DNA from: JASJAR01 sp039198225
GTDB lineage: Bacteria; Pseudomonadota; Alphaproteobacteria; Rhodobacterales; Rhodobacteraceae
Length of the DNA: 64,000 nucleotides
Direction: 5' to 3'
NCBI GenBank assembly: GCA_039198225.1
Contig: JBCCTQ010000006.1
Location: 62,001 to 126,000, forward strand
The position numbers and the translations under genes are program-made. Below are positions 50,447 to 58,200 of this stretch, piece after piece. The first letter of the stretch is position 1; the number at the start of each line of letters is the position of its first letter. Under the pieces are notes generated by a model. That model was not told the DNA's origin and did no database searches. It saw only the letters and a program-made list of their open reading frames with translations.

Positions 50447-51655
50447 TCATGCCGCCTGGGCGCGTCCAATGGCTGCCACCAGGGTTGGGATTTTAGCTTT
50501 GAACTTGAAAAAGCCTGCGGTTGCGAAAGGCCAGGCGGCTTGGTCGTAGTCTCGAATGATCTCGGTGATGCGATCTTCTGCAAGAAGTGCGGCAAGCCCG
50601 TCGCGGGCCGGGCCCCTGGGCGCGTAGGCCATGACCACCTGATCAAGATCGTGCTGCGCGACCCAATCGTCGAAACCGCCTTGGGCCTCGGCCGCGGTTA
50701 CCGGACCGGTGACCTCGCCCAAAAGCTCCCCGTGCCGTGCAACGCAATCCGCCAATGCACCTTCGATGAAGGTGCGCACGTTCTCTGAGATCGGTTTGGG
50801 GCTCCGGCCAGTTGCACCATTGACCACCAAAGTGGCGTCTACGGGTGCGCCTTTCAAAAGAAAGCCCGGCGCAAGGTCCTCTTCGGTCAGGACAAGTCCG
50901 ATCCGACCGGTGCGGGCTCGATAACCGGTTAGGGGTGGGCCCTGCCGCTCAGGGGCGGGCGGGCCGTCCAAAGGCATGGCTTGGGTGTTGAGCCGGTAGC
51001 CCGGATTGAACCGACCTTCGGTATATTTCGAGATATTTGAAGATCTTGCGACGTAATGCTTGCCCCGGGTTTGAAGCCCCGCGACCCAACGCCAGGAGAG
51101 CGTGTTCGACGCCGGATCTCCATCGAGAAGGTGACGAAGGAAGAAATCCGCACCGAGTTCCCAGGGAAGATCGAGCGTGAAAACCCAAATCGAGGCGAAC
51201 CACATGCGGGCGTGATTGTGCATATAGCCGGTCTCGACCAGTTCCTTGGCCCAATGGTCAAATGCGTCGATCCCGGTCTCGCCGCCGCAGGCGGCCTCCC
51301 AGTCCGAGAGGAGGCCCGGATCGTCGGTCATTCGTGCAAATGAAAGGTCAAGGTCTGATTTGTAGTCGTCCCAAACGCCAGGGCGGAGCTCAAGCCAGCC
51401 TTTCCAGTAGGTCCGCCAAAAGACCTCTTGGACGAACTTCTCCGCCGAGGAGAGCGAGAAGCGCCCGAGCACAGCCGACAGCACTTCTTCTTCAGTCAGA
51501 AGCCGGTGGCGGATGTAGGGTGACAGAACCGACACATGGGGATGGCCCGGAAGGTCGTAGTTTCGCTTCGATGTGTAGTCTCTGCCGGCATGGGGCAGAA
51601 AATCGTTTAGGCGGCGGAGGGCTGCCTCGCGCGGCGGGGGGTGGGATGCGTTCAT
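50447..51655 (-). CDS. Photolyase/cryptochrome-like flavoprotein with FAD domain first
   Basis: 402 residues. From the N-terminus it carries the FAD-binding half of photolyases: DYTSKRNYDLPGHP, SVLSPYIRHRLLTEEEVL, FVQEVFWRTYWKGWLELRPG, MHNHARMWFASIWVFTLDL, FFLRHLLDGDPASNTLSWRW and KYTEGRFNPG. The usual N-terminal antenna domain is absent in front. Instead the last 150 residues (IGLVLTEEDLAPGFLLKG, VVMAYAPRGPARDGLAALL, WPFATAGFFKFKAKIPTLV) look like the Rossmann-type antenna domain placed after, not before, the FAD part. Light-dependent DNA repair or signalling is inferred. It follows the ArsR-SRPBCC pair by 47 bases and may be co-transcribed with it. Confidence 0.82.
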   Translation of the reverse strand: MNASHPPPREAALRRLNDFLPHAGRDYTSKRNYDLPGHPHVSVLSPYIRHRLLTEEEVLSAVLGRFSLSSAEKFVQEVFWRTYWKGWLELRPGVWDDYKSDLDLSFARMTDDPGLLSDWEAACGGETGIDAFDHWAKELVETGYMHNHARMWFASIWVFTLDLPWELGADFFLRHLLDGDPASNTLSWRWVAGLQTRGKHYVARSSNISKYTEGRFNPGYRLNTQAMPLDGPPAPERQGPPLTGYRARTGRIGLVLTEEDLAPGFLLKGAPVDATLVVNGATGRSPKPISENVRTFIEGALADCVARHGELLGEVTGPVTAAEAQGGFDDWVAQHDLDQVVMAYAPRGPARDGLAALLAEDRITEIIRDYDQAAWPFATAGFFKFKAKIPTLVAAIGRAQAA

Positions 51656-51702
51656 GGCCGGGACCTAGGCCCCGGCAGGGGGCGTTCAAGCCAGGCTTGC
51701 CT

Positions 51703-52164
51703 TCAAGCGACCACCTCCAAATGAGAGGCGAGGCGGCCCATGACGGGGTCCCAGCCGCTGTTGTAATTGTCGCGCAATTTCTGTGCCCTGGCGCCGTGGA
51801 CCTCGAACCCGTCATGGACAAGATCGATCCGGGTCCCGTCGTCTTCGGGGCTGAAGCGGACGTCCACCCGGGTCGTCACATCCGGACCGTCACTGGGATA
51901 CCACGCGAGTTCAAACCGGCTTGGCCGTTCCCACCGCGTCACATGGGCCCAGACACTGTCACTCCCGTCGGCAAGGGTTTCCACGATGCGGCCCGCACTG
52001 CCCGGTTCAAACCGGATGGATTGGGCCGGGTCGAGTTCGGCGCTGTTGCCCGACACGGAATGGGTCTCCAGCGGCCACCAATCGCCAATCCGGAGGGTGA
52101 AAAGGTCGAAGGCCTTTTCTGGGTTGAGCGGCACTTTGAGGGATTTTTTGACCGAAAGCGTCAT
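51703..52164 (-). CDS. SRPBCC/AHSA1-domain protein
   Basis: 153 residues of the START/Bet v1-like SRPBCC fold: KVPLNPEKAFDLFTLRIGDWWP at the N-terminus (residues about 8-29), ELAWYPSDGPDVTTRVDVRF in the middle and a C-terminal helix (LRDNYNSGWDPVMGRLASHL). Such proteins bind hydrophobic ligands. ATG 52164 overlaps the arsR stop (ATGA), giving the common ArsR-SRPBCC pair. The ligand is unknown. The photolyase-like gene follows. Confidence 0.9.
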   Translation of the reverse strand: MTLSVKKSLKVPLNPEKAFDLFTLRIGDWWPLETHSVSGNSAELDPAQSIRFEPGSAGRIVETLADGSDSVWAHVTRWERPSRFELAWYPSDGPDVTTRVDVRFSPEDDGTRIDLVHDGFEVHGARAQKLRDNYNSGWDPVMGRLASHLEVVA

Positions 52165-52487
52165 CGCGCGGCCTCCTGTTCGGCAAGGGTCTGAAAGGAT
52201 GAAAGGGCGTCGTCCCACATGGCGTCGAGCCAGGCCAAAAGGGGGGCCGCACCTTCGGGGGCAAGCCTGTAATAGCGCCTAGCGCCTTTTGCTTCGGCCA
52301 CAACGAGGCCCGCATCGTTCAACACTTTGAGATGTTGCGACACGGCAGGCCGCGAGATCGGAAGCCCTGCCGCCAATGCCGCAACCGGGGCCGGTCCGCT
52401 CCTGAGTTGTTCAATGAGCCCCCGGCGCGTGGGATCGGCCAAGGCAGAAAGGGCCGCGTCGGGGCCTGCGCGAGTTTCGTAAGCCAT
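52161..52487 (-). CDS. ArsR-family transcriptional regulator
   Basis: 108-residue winged-helix repressor: ALADPTRRGLIEQLRSG (about 17-33), then the recognition region GLPISRPAVSQHLKVLNDAGLV-type sequence (about 45-65) and AKGARRYYRLAPEG. No metal-binding Cys pair is present, so it is likely a ligand-independent or non-metal sensor of the type paired with SRPBCC proteins. Its start codon touches a palindromic operator, indicating autorepression. Confidence 0.92.
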   Translation of the reverse strand: MAYETRAGPDAALSALADPTRRGLIEQLRSGPAPVAALAAGLPISRPAVSQHLKVLNDAGLVVAEAKGARRYYRLAPEGAAPLLAWLDAMWDDALSSFQTLAEQEAAR

Positions 52488-52522
52488 GACTTACCGTAAG
52501 TATTGACTTACCATTCTGTCAA
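52487..52522 (-). promoter_or_regulatory. ArsR promoter and operator
   Basis: On the minus strand TTGACA (52522-52517) is a consensus -35 box. Downstream GGTAAGTCA occurs twice (52512-52504 and 52495-52487), and ACTTAC-C-GTAAGT (52489-52501) is a perfect palindrome ending one base from the arsR start codon. The layout, operator over promoter and start, fits autoregulation with little or no leader. Confidence 0.6.
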
Positions 52523-52636
52523 GCCATCTTTGGCCATGCGACGGCCGTTGCCGGTGCCCTTGCAGGCCCCGGTACGCGGAACTAAGACTCTGGCAACTCC
52601 TTAGAGGTATTCACCCCAAAAATGAGGCGGGCGGCG

Positions 52637-53266
52637 ATGCAGGACCCTATCAACCAATACATGAACCTCGTGCCGATGGTGGTCGAACAGACCAGCAGGG
52701 GCGAACGGGCCTACGATATTTTCTCACGGCTCCTCAAAGAGCGGATCATATTCGTCAACGGACCAGTCCATGACGGGATGAGCCAGCTTATTGTGGCGCA
52801 ACTTTTGCATCTCGAGGCGGAAAACCCGTCAAAAGAAATCTCGATGTACATCAACAGCCCGGGGGGCGTGGTGACGTCTGGCCTCTCGATTTACGACACG
52901 ATGCAGTACATTCGGCCCAAAGTGTCCACGCTCGTCGTGGGCCAGGCGGCCTCCATGGGGTCGATCCTTTCGGCCGGTGGTGAGACGGGGATGCGGTTTG
53001 CCCTGCCCAACAGCCGGATCATGGTCCACCAGCCCTCGGGCGGCTACCAGGGCCAAGCCACCGACATTATGATCCATGCGGCCGAGACCCAGAAAATTAA
53101 GGACAAAATCATCGAGATTTACGTCAAGCACACGGGCAAATCGGCCAAGGATGTGGCCTCTGCGATCGAGCGCGATAATTTCATGTCGCCCGAGGAAGCC
53201 AAGGAATGGGGCCATATCGATGAGATCGTCGAAAACCGAGGGAAACCGGACGACGAGGAGGCGTGA
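52637..53266 (+). CDS. clpP: ATP-dependent Clp protease proteolytic subunit
   Basis: 209-residue serine protease that forms the 14-mer chamber used with ClpX or ClpA. Catalytic Ser lies in VVGQAASMGSILSAGG, His in SRIMVHQPSGGYQGQ, and Asp in the ERDNFMSPEEAKEWG region. ATG 52637 (MQDPINQYMNLVP) is chosen on family length; ATG 52622 upstream is possible. clpX follows after 123 bases on the same strand, the standard order. Confidence 0.97.
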   Translation: MQDPINQYMNLVPMVVEQTSRGERAYDIFSRLLKERIIFVNGPVHDGMSQLIVAQLLHLEAENPSKEISMYINSPGGVVTSGLSIYDTMQYIRPKVSTLVVGQAASMGSILSAGGETGMRFALPNSRIMVHQPSGGYQGQATDIMIHAAETQKIKDKIIEIYVKHTGKSAKDVASAIERDNFMSPEEAKEWGHIDEIVENRGKPDDEEA

Positions 53267-53389
53267 TAACCACGCCACCACTTTGGCGTTGTGCTGCTTT
53301 TTGGTCTAGCCTAGGCTTCACTGATGGGCTTATTCCGGTCACAATCTTGGTGTCTATGACGCCAGACCAGACGCCGCAGGGGATTAGCG

Positions 53390-54652
53390 ATGGCGAATAA
53401 TTCGGGCGACAGTAAAAACACCTTGTATTGCTCGTTCTGCGGCAAGTCGCAGCACGAGGTGCGCAAGCTCATTGCGGGCCCTACGGTGTTTATCTGTGAC
53501 GAATGCGTCGAACTCTGCATGGACATCATCCGGGAGGAGACGAAATCCTCCGGTTTGAAAGCGTCCGACGGGGTGCCGAGCCCGAAAGAAATCTGCGACG
53601 TTCTCGATGATTACGTGATCGGCCAGGCCCATGCGAAGCGGGTGCTGTCGGTGGCGGTACACAATCACTACAAGCGGCTGAACCACGCCTCGAAATCTGG
53701 CGATATCGAGCTGGCGAAATCCAATATTTTGCTGATCGGGCCCACGGGCTGCGGCAAGACGCTTTTAGCCCAGACCCTGGCGCGGATCCTCGATGTGCCA
53801 TTTACGATGGCCGATGCGACGACGCTGACCGAAGCGGGCTATGTGGGCGAGGATGTCGAAAATATCATCCTCAAGCTCCTCCAGGCTTCTGAGTACAACG
53901 TTGAGCGCGCCCAGCGCGGCATCGTCTATATCGATGAAGTCGATAAGATCACCCGGAAGTCCGATAATCCGTCGATCACCCGCGACGTGTCGGGCGAAGG
54001 CGTCCAGCAGGCGCTTTTGAAGATCATGGAAGGGACAGTGGCGAGCGTACCGCCCCAAGGCGGGCGGAAGCATCCCCAACAGGAATTCCTCCAGGTCGAC
54101 ACGACGAACATTCTTTTCATCTGCGGCGGCGCCTTTGCCGGGCTCGAAAAGATCATTGCCCAGCGGGGCAAGGGCTCGGCCATGGGCTTTGGAGCCGATG
54201 TGAAAGACCCCGACGCGCGCGGCGTGGGCGAACTCTTCACCGATCTCGAGCCCGAAGATCTCCTGAAATTCGGGCTGATCCCAGAATTTGTGGGCCGTTT
54301 GCCGGTCATCGCGACGCTCCAGGACCTCGACGAGGACGCGCTTGTCACGATCCTGACCCAGCCAAAGAACGCGCTGGTCAAGCAATACCAGCGCCTCTTT
54401 GAATTGGAAGACGCCCAACTGACCTTCACCGATGATGCGCTGTCGGCGATCGCGAAACGCGCCATTGACCGAAAAACCGGAGCACGGGGCCTCCGGTCTA
54501 TCATGGAAGACATCCTTCTCAACACGATGTTCGACTTGCCTGGCATGGACAATGTCGAAGAGGTGGTTGTCAACGAAGAGAGCGTGACCGCGGGCACTGC
54601 ACCCTTGATGGCCTTTTCGGACGCTAAGAAAGACACCGCCTCGGCAAGCTGA
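53390..54652 (+). CDS. clpX: ATP-dependent Clp protease ATP-binding subunit
   Basis: 420-residue AAA+ unfoldase that selects substrates for ClpP. The N-terminal zinc-binding domain has CSFCGKSQHEV and CDECVELC (about 13-41). The AAA+ domain has Walker A LLIGPTGCGKTLLAQ (about 111-125), Walker B IVYIDEVDKI, and the sensor/arginine finger region KTGARGLRSIMED. Length and order are standard. A strong terminator follows. Confidence 0.98.
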   Translation: MANNSGDSKNTLYCSFCGKSQHEVRKLIAGPTVFICDECVELCMDIIREETKSSGLKASDGVPSPKEICDVLDDYVIGQAHAKRVLSVAVHNHYKRLNHASKSGDIELAKSNILLIGPTGCGKTLLAQTLARILDVPFTMADATTLTEAGYVGEDVENIILKLLQASEYNVERAQRGIVYIDEVDKITRKSDNPSITRDVSGEGVQQALLKIMEGTVASVPPQGGRKHPQQEFLQVDTTNILFICGGAFAGLEKIIAQRGKGSAMGFGADVKDPDARGVGELFTDLEPEDLLKFGLIPEFVGRLPVIATLQDLDEDALVTILTQPKNALVKQYQRLFELEDAQLTFTDDALSAIAKRAIDRKTGARGLRSIMEDILLNTMFDLPGMDNVEEVVVNEESVTAGTAPLMAFSDAKKDTASAS

Positions 54653-54679
54653 GGCGTTCCCATCCCGACACAATGCATG

Positions 54680-54712
54680 CCGCCGCTCAGTTCTGAGCGG
54701 CGGTTTTCTTTT
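54680..54712 (+). terminator. Intrinsic terminator of clpX
   Basis: CCGCCGCTCAG-TT-CTGAGCGGCGG followed by TTTTCTTTT, 27 bases past the clpX stop and before the RidA gene. A textbook rho-independent terminator. Confidence 0.96.
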
Positions 54713-54766
54713 CTGAGGTCTGTGATTTGACTTGTGCCCGGCCCAGCGCATTGGTCTTTTTCGACC

Positions 54767-55156
54767 ATGGCCTATCGCATTTCCTCAGGATCTCCGTTCG
54801 AGCGTGATATCGGCTATTCGCGTGCGGTCGTGGCCGACGGCTGGGTCTTTGTCGCCGGGACCACGGGCTATGATTATGCCACCATGACCATGCCCGATCG
54901 AGTGGCCGACCAGTGCCGGAACGCGCTCGCCACGATCGCGGGAGCCCTTAAAGAGGCCGGGGCATCGATGGCTGACGTAGTACGGGTCCGCTACATCCTT
55001 CCAGATGCTGCGATCTGGCCGGAATGTTGGCCGGTGACGCGGGAAGTTTTCGGCGAGATCCGCCCGGCGGCGACAATGATCGTCGCCGGCCTCCAAGAAC
55101 CCGAGATGAAGATCGAGATCGAAGTCACAGCGCGGCTAGGCGTCGGCGAAGGGTGA
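54767..55156 (+). CDS. RidA-family (YjgF/UK114) protein
   Basis: 129-residue member of the Rid family, which deaminates reactive enamine/imine intermediates or acts on related small molecules. Visible features are GYSRAVVADGWVFVAGTTGY, DQCRNALATIAGALKEAGAS and the C-terminal EPEMKIEIEVTARL with the family Glu. The Arg equivalent to the RidA active-site Arg occurs in VVRVRYILPD. ATG 54767 is chosen; a longer frame would start inside the terminator region. It stands alone after clpX. Confidence 0.9.
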   Translation: MAYRISSGSPFERDIGYSRAVVADGWVFVAGTTGYDYATMTMPDRVADQCRNALATIAGALKEAGASMADVVRVRYILPDAAIWPECWPVTREVFGEIRPAATMIVAGLQEPEMKIEIEVTARLGVGEG

Positions 55157-55171
55157 GTGCCCGGGGCCGCC

Positions 55172-55756
55172 CTAGCCAGGGCCAAGATGGGGCCGGAGGT
55201 CTTGACCGGCAGCCGCATAGATATCGAGAAGCCCATCGAAGCTAATTCCGGAGACTTGGTATTCTGCCAAATCTGAACCCGGCCGCATCCGGATGCTGGG
55301 CCGATCTGACGGGTCCGGCGCCGCTTGGAGATCGCAAGGCAGAAAACCCTCCATGCCCACACCGGGCAGGCGGTTCATCACCCAACCTTCACAGCCTTCA
55401 AACATCTCCTCCGCCCCGGCAAGGGATTGGGCATAGGCGATGAAGTCCGCTTCTTCGACGAGGCACCACGGACCGAACGCGAATTCCTCGTCGGCACCTA
55501 TCACTCGGATCGGCAGCACGGCACGCAAGAACCGATGTTCGCCAAGGAGGCATATGTCGGAAGACAGGCGATCCTCTCCAACTTCCAAAACGGTTTTGCC
55601 CGCCGCCGCCCGGTTGCCATGGGGCCAGGGGTCGGGATGGTCGAAACCAATATCGAAGATCCCGCTAAATTGCCGTCCGCAGCACGCGCAGGGGGTTTCG
55701 GGATCGTTGAAGCGCTGCCAGCGGGGGTCGTCGGCAAGCGCTTCGGCTGAATTCAC
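55172..55756 (-). CDS. DUF2199 protein
   Basis: 194 residues. A Cys-x2-Cys-containing segment near the N-terminus (CACCGRQF, residues about 23-30) and a central acidic domain with VGEDRLSSDICLLGEHRFLR (about 58-77) match DUF2199; function unknown. Start ATG 55756 overlaps the purF stop by four bases (ATGA), so it is translated as a coupled second gene of the purF operon. No catalytic motif is evident. Confidence 0.85.
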   Translation of the reverse strand: MNSAEALADDPRWQRFNDPETPCACCGRQFSGIFDIGFDHPDPWPHGNRAAAGKTVLEVGEDRLSSDICLLGEHRFLRAVLPIRVIGADEEFAFGPWCLVEEADFIAYAQSLAGAEEMFEGCEGWVMNRLPGVGMEGFLPCDLQAAPDPSDRPSIRMRPGSDLAEYQVSGISFDGLLDIYAAAGQDLRPHLGPG

Positions 55757-57246
55757 TCGGCGGCCCGGGGCAAAAGGAAGCCCTGGGCGATCATGTCTTC
55801 AGGTTCGATCGGATAATCGCCGGTAAAGACGGCGTCGTAATAGGCCGGGGCGGCCGGATTGCGGCCGTTTTTCTCGCCGACGGCGCGGTAGAGCCCATCG
55901 ATTGAGATGAATTTGAGCGAGGTCACCCCGAGATAGTCGCGCATCTCGTCTTCGGACATGGTGGCGGCCAAAAGCTCGCCCCGCTGGGGCGTGTCGACGC
56001 CGAAAAAGCAGGGCCAGGCGGTCGGCGGCGAGGCGACGCGGAAATGCACCTCCGCCGCGCCCGCATCAAGGACCATGTCCTTGATCTTCCGGCTGGTCGT
56101 GCCGCGGACCACGCTGTCATCGACCAAAATCACCCGTTTGCCGCGGACCAGCGAGCGGTTGATATTGAGCTTGAGCCTCACACCCATATTGCGGATCTCG
56201 GTGGTCGGCTCGATGAAGGTCCGGCCCACATATTGGTTGCGGATAATCCCCATTTCGAAGGGAATGCCAGACTCCTGGCTGTAGCCGATGGCTGCTGGCG
56301 TGCCGCTATCGGGCACCGGGCAGACCATGTCGGCCTCGACAGGTGCTTCGCGGGCAAGTTCGGCGCCGATGTCGCGGCGGACTTCATAGACCGAGCGGCC
56401 GCCGATGATCGAATCCGGGCGGCTGAAATAGACATATTCGAAGATGCAGGGCTGGGGCCGGGTCTGGGCGAAGGGGCGGAAGCTGTCGACGCCCTTTTCA
56501 GTGATCACAACCATCTCGCCCGGGTCGATCTCGCGCACGAACTCGGCCCCGATAATATCAAGGGCGCAGGTCTCGGAGGCCAAGACCGTGCCTTTGCCGA
56601 TCTGGCCCATGACGAGGGGACGAATGCCCAGGGGATCGCGCACGCCGATCAGTTTTGTCCGGGTCATGGCGACGATCGCAAACGCACCTTCGACCTGGCG
56701 GAGCGCGTCTTTCATACGGTCGGGGATCGTCTCGCCCAACCCCCTCGCCATCAGATGGATGATGCACTCCGTGTCGGACGAGGATTGGAAGATCGAGCCT
56801 TTGGCGATGAGCTCGCGCCGGAGGCGGAGGGCGTTGACGAGATTGCCGTTATGGGCGATCGCCGCGCCGCCCATGGCGAACTCACCGAAAAACGGTTGGA
56901 CATCGCGGATCGCGGTCGCGCCTTTGGAACCGGCGGTCGAGTAGCGCACATGGCCGATCCCGAGGGTGCCTGAGAGGTTCGCCATCGTGTCGGGTTTGGT
57001 GAAATTGTCGCGCACGTAGCCGAAGCGGCGGACCGAGTTGAACCCTTTCTCAGCATCGTAGGTCACGATGCCACCCGCCTCTTGGCCCCGGTGCTGGAGC
57101 GCGTGGAGGCCGAGGGCCACGAAGTTGGCCGCGTCTTTAACGCCGATCACACCGAAGACGCCACATTCTTCGTGGAGTTTATCGTCGTCGAGCGGGTCGG
57201 ATTGGGACGGACTTTCAGCGGGAGTGGGAGACTGCTCGGGTGCCAC
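55753..57246 (-). CDS. purF: Amidophosphoribosyltransferase
   Basis: 497-residue first committed enzyme of purine synthesis: transfers the amide of glutamine to PRPP. The N-terminal Ntn-hydrolase domain has the catalytic Cys in LHEECGVFGVIG (about residue 28), preceded by a short acidic/proline-rich leader that is probably processed. The PRTase domain has VILVDDSVVRGTTSRKI (about 368-384) and CPVPDSGTPAAIGYSQESG. Its stop overlaps the DUF2199 start. Divergent from the SDR gene. Confidence 0.97.
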   Translation of the reverse strand: MAPEQSPTPAESPSQSDPLDDDKLHEECGVFGVIGVKDAANFVALGLHALQHRGQEAGGIVTYDAEKGFNSVRRFGYVRDNFTKPDTMANLSGTLGIGHVRYSTAGSKGATAIRDVQPFFGEFAMGGAAIAHNGNLVNALRLRRELIAKGSIFQSSSDTECIIHLMARGLGETIPDRMKDALRQVEGAFAIVAMTRTKLIGVRDPLGIRPLVMGQIGKGTVLASETCALDIIGAEFVREIDPGEMVVITEKGVDSFRPFAQTRPQPCIFEYVYFSRPDSIIGGRSVYEVRRDIGAELAREAPVEADMVCPVPDSGTPAAIGYSQESGIPFEMGIIRNQYVGRTFIEPTTEIRNMGVRLKLNINRSLVRGKRVILVDDSVVRGTTSRKIKDMVLDAGAAEVHFRVASPPTAWPCFFGVDTPQRGELLAATMSEDEMRDYLGVTSLKFISIDGLYRAVGEKNGRNPAAPAYYDAVFTGDYPIEPEDMIAQGFLLPRAAE

Positions 57247-57436
57247 GCGCCTTACGCTCCGAATCTAGGAATGCCTGTAACCCCCGACATAGTTCGGGTG
57301 GGGCGCGGAGTCACGGGGCTGATGTGCGTCGGGCGGCGCGTTAGAGGATTTGGTGGTTTCGGGAGCAGTTTGCGCTTTGAACCGACGCTTCTCTAAAGGC
57401 GCGTCATCGTCCGGGGCGCCCCCTGTCTTGACCTCG

Positions 57437-58129
57437 ATGGGTCTCTCGGCCACTTCCCGAACCGTGACCGAGACAGCAGCCAAGATCGCCCTCGTGACCG
57501 GCGCGTCCCGCGGGCTCGGAGCGGCCGTGGCCGAAGAACTCGCGCCGGACCATCACGTCGTCGCCATCGCTAGGACCGTGGGCGGGCTTGAGGAACTTGA
57601 CGATCGGATCCAGGCCAAGGGCGGATCGGCGACGCTCGCGCCCATCGATGTGACCGATGAAGGGGCGGTCGCCCATATTTGCCGGTCGGTCCACGACCGG
57701 TGGGGGCCGGCGACCCTTTGGGTCCACACGGCCATTCACGCCCCGCCCTTGTCTCCGGCGACCCATGCCGATGCCAAGGATCTGGCGAAATCCGTCGAGG
57801 TGAATGTCACTGCAACCCAGCGGTTGATCCGGATGGTGGGCGCGCTTTTGGCGCCTGGGGGACGGGCCGTGTTTTTTGACGACCCGCGTGCGGGCGAGAA
57901 GTTTTTCTCGCTCTACGGTGCGACAAAGGCTGCCCAAATCGCCCTGGCCCGTTCGTGGGCCGCTGAGACCGCGCGGACCGGGCCGAGCGTGACGGTCCTC
58001 ACACCGAAACCGATGCCGACGGCGGTGCGGGCGCGGTTTTTTCCGGGCGAAGACCGACGGCCCCTCGCGTCACCAAAGTCGGAAGCCCAGCGGCTTCTCG
58101 GCGACATTCTGGGGCCGCGTCCGAATTGA
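57437..58129 (+). CDS. SDR-family oxidoreductase, minimal active site
   Basis: 230-residue short-chain dehydrogenase. NAD(P) motif VTGASRGLGAAVAEELA (about 18-34) and a shorter than usual middle; active-site Tyr-x3-Lys in SLYGATKAAQIALA (about 159-172). The segment before it, VFFDDPRAGEKF, lacks an obvious catalytic Ser. Substrate unknown. I chose ATG 57437; GTG 57467 is possible. Divergent from purF, and followed by one copy of the extragenic motif before the Lhr gene. Confidence 0.85.
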   Translation: MGLSATSRTVTETAAKIALVTGASRGLGAAVAEELAPDHHVVAIARTVGGLEELDDRIQAKGGSATLAPIDVTDEGAVAHICRSVHDRWGPATLWVHTAIHAPPLSPATHADAKDLAKSVEVNVTATQRLIRMVGALLAPGGRAVFFDDPRAGEKFFSLYGATKAAQIALARSWAAETARTGPSVTVLTPKPMPTAVRARFFPGEDRRPLASPKSEAQRLLGDILGPRPN

Positions 58130-58159
58130 TGTTTCGGCCCGGCCGCAAGGGTCGGATTT

Positions 58160-58182
58160 GCGTATTTATGAAGAGGTGAAAG
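58160..58182 (+). repeat. Extragenic motif, copy 3
   Basis: GCGTATTTATGAAGAGGTGAAAG, 30 bases after the SDR stop and 18 bases before the Lhr start. Shares GCGTATTT and the GA-rich -GAAG/-GAAAG tail with the other copies. Confidence 0.45.
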
Positions 58183-58200
58183 CGCCGTAAGCAAAGAGCT

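Noticed and set aside
50289..50450. N-terminal extension of the DUF2927 lipoprotein
   Set aside because: The lipobox signal starts at 50288; the extension is Arg-rich and overlaps the end of the photolyase-like gene.
56044..56973. 309-codon open frame opposite purF
   Set aside because: Antisense shadow of purF.
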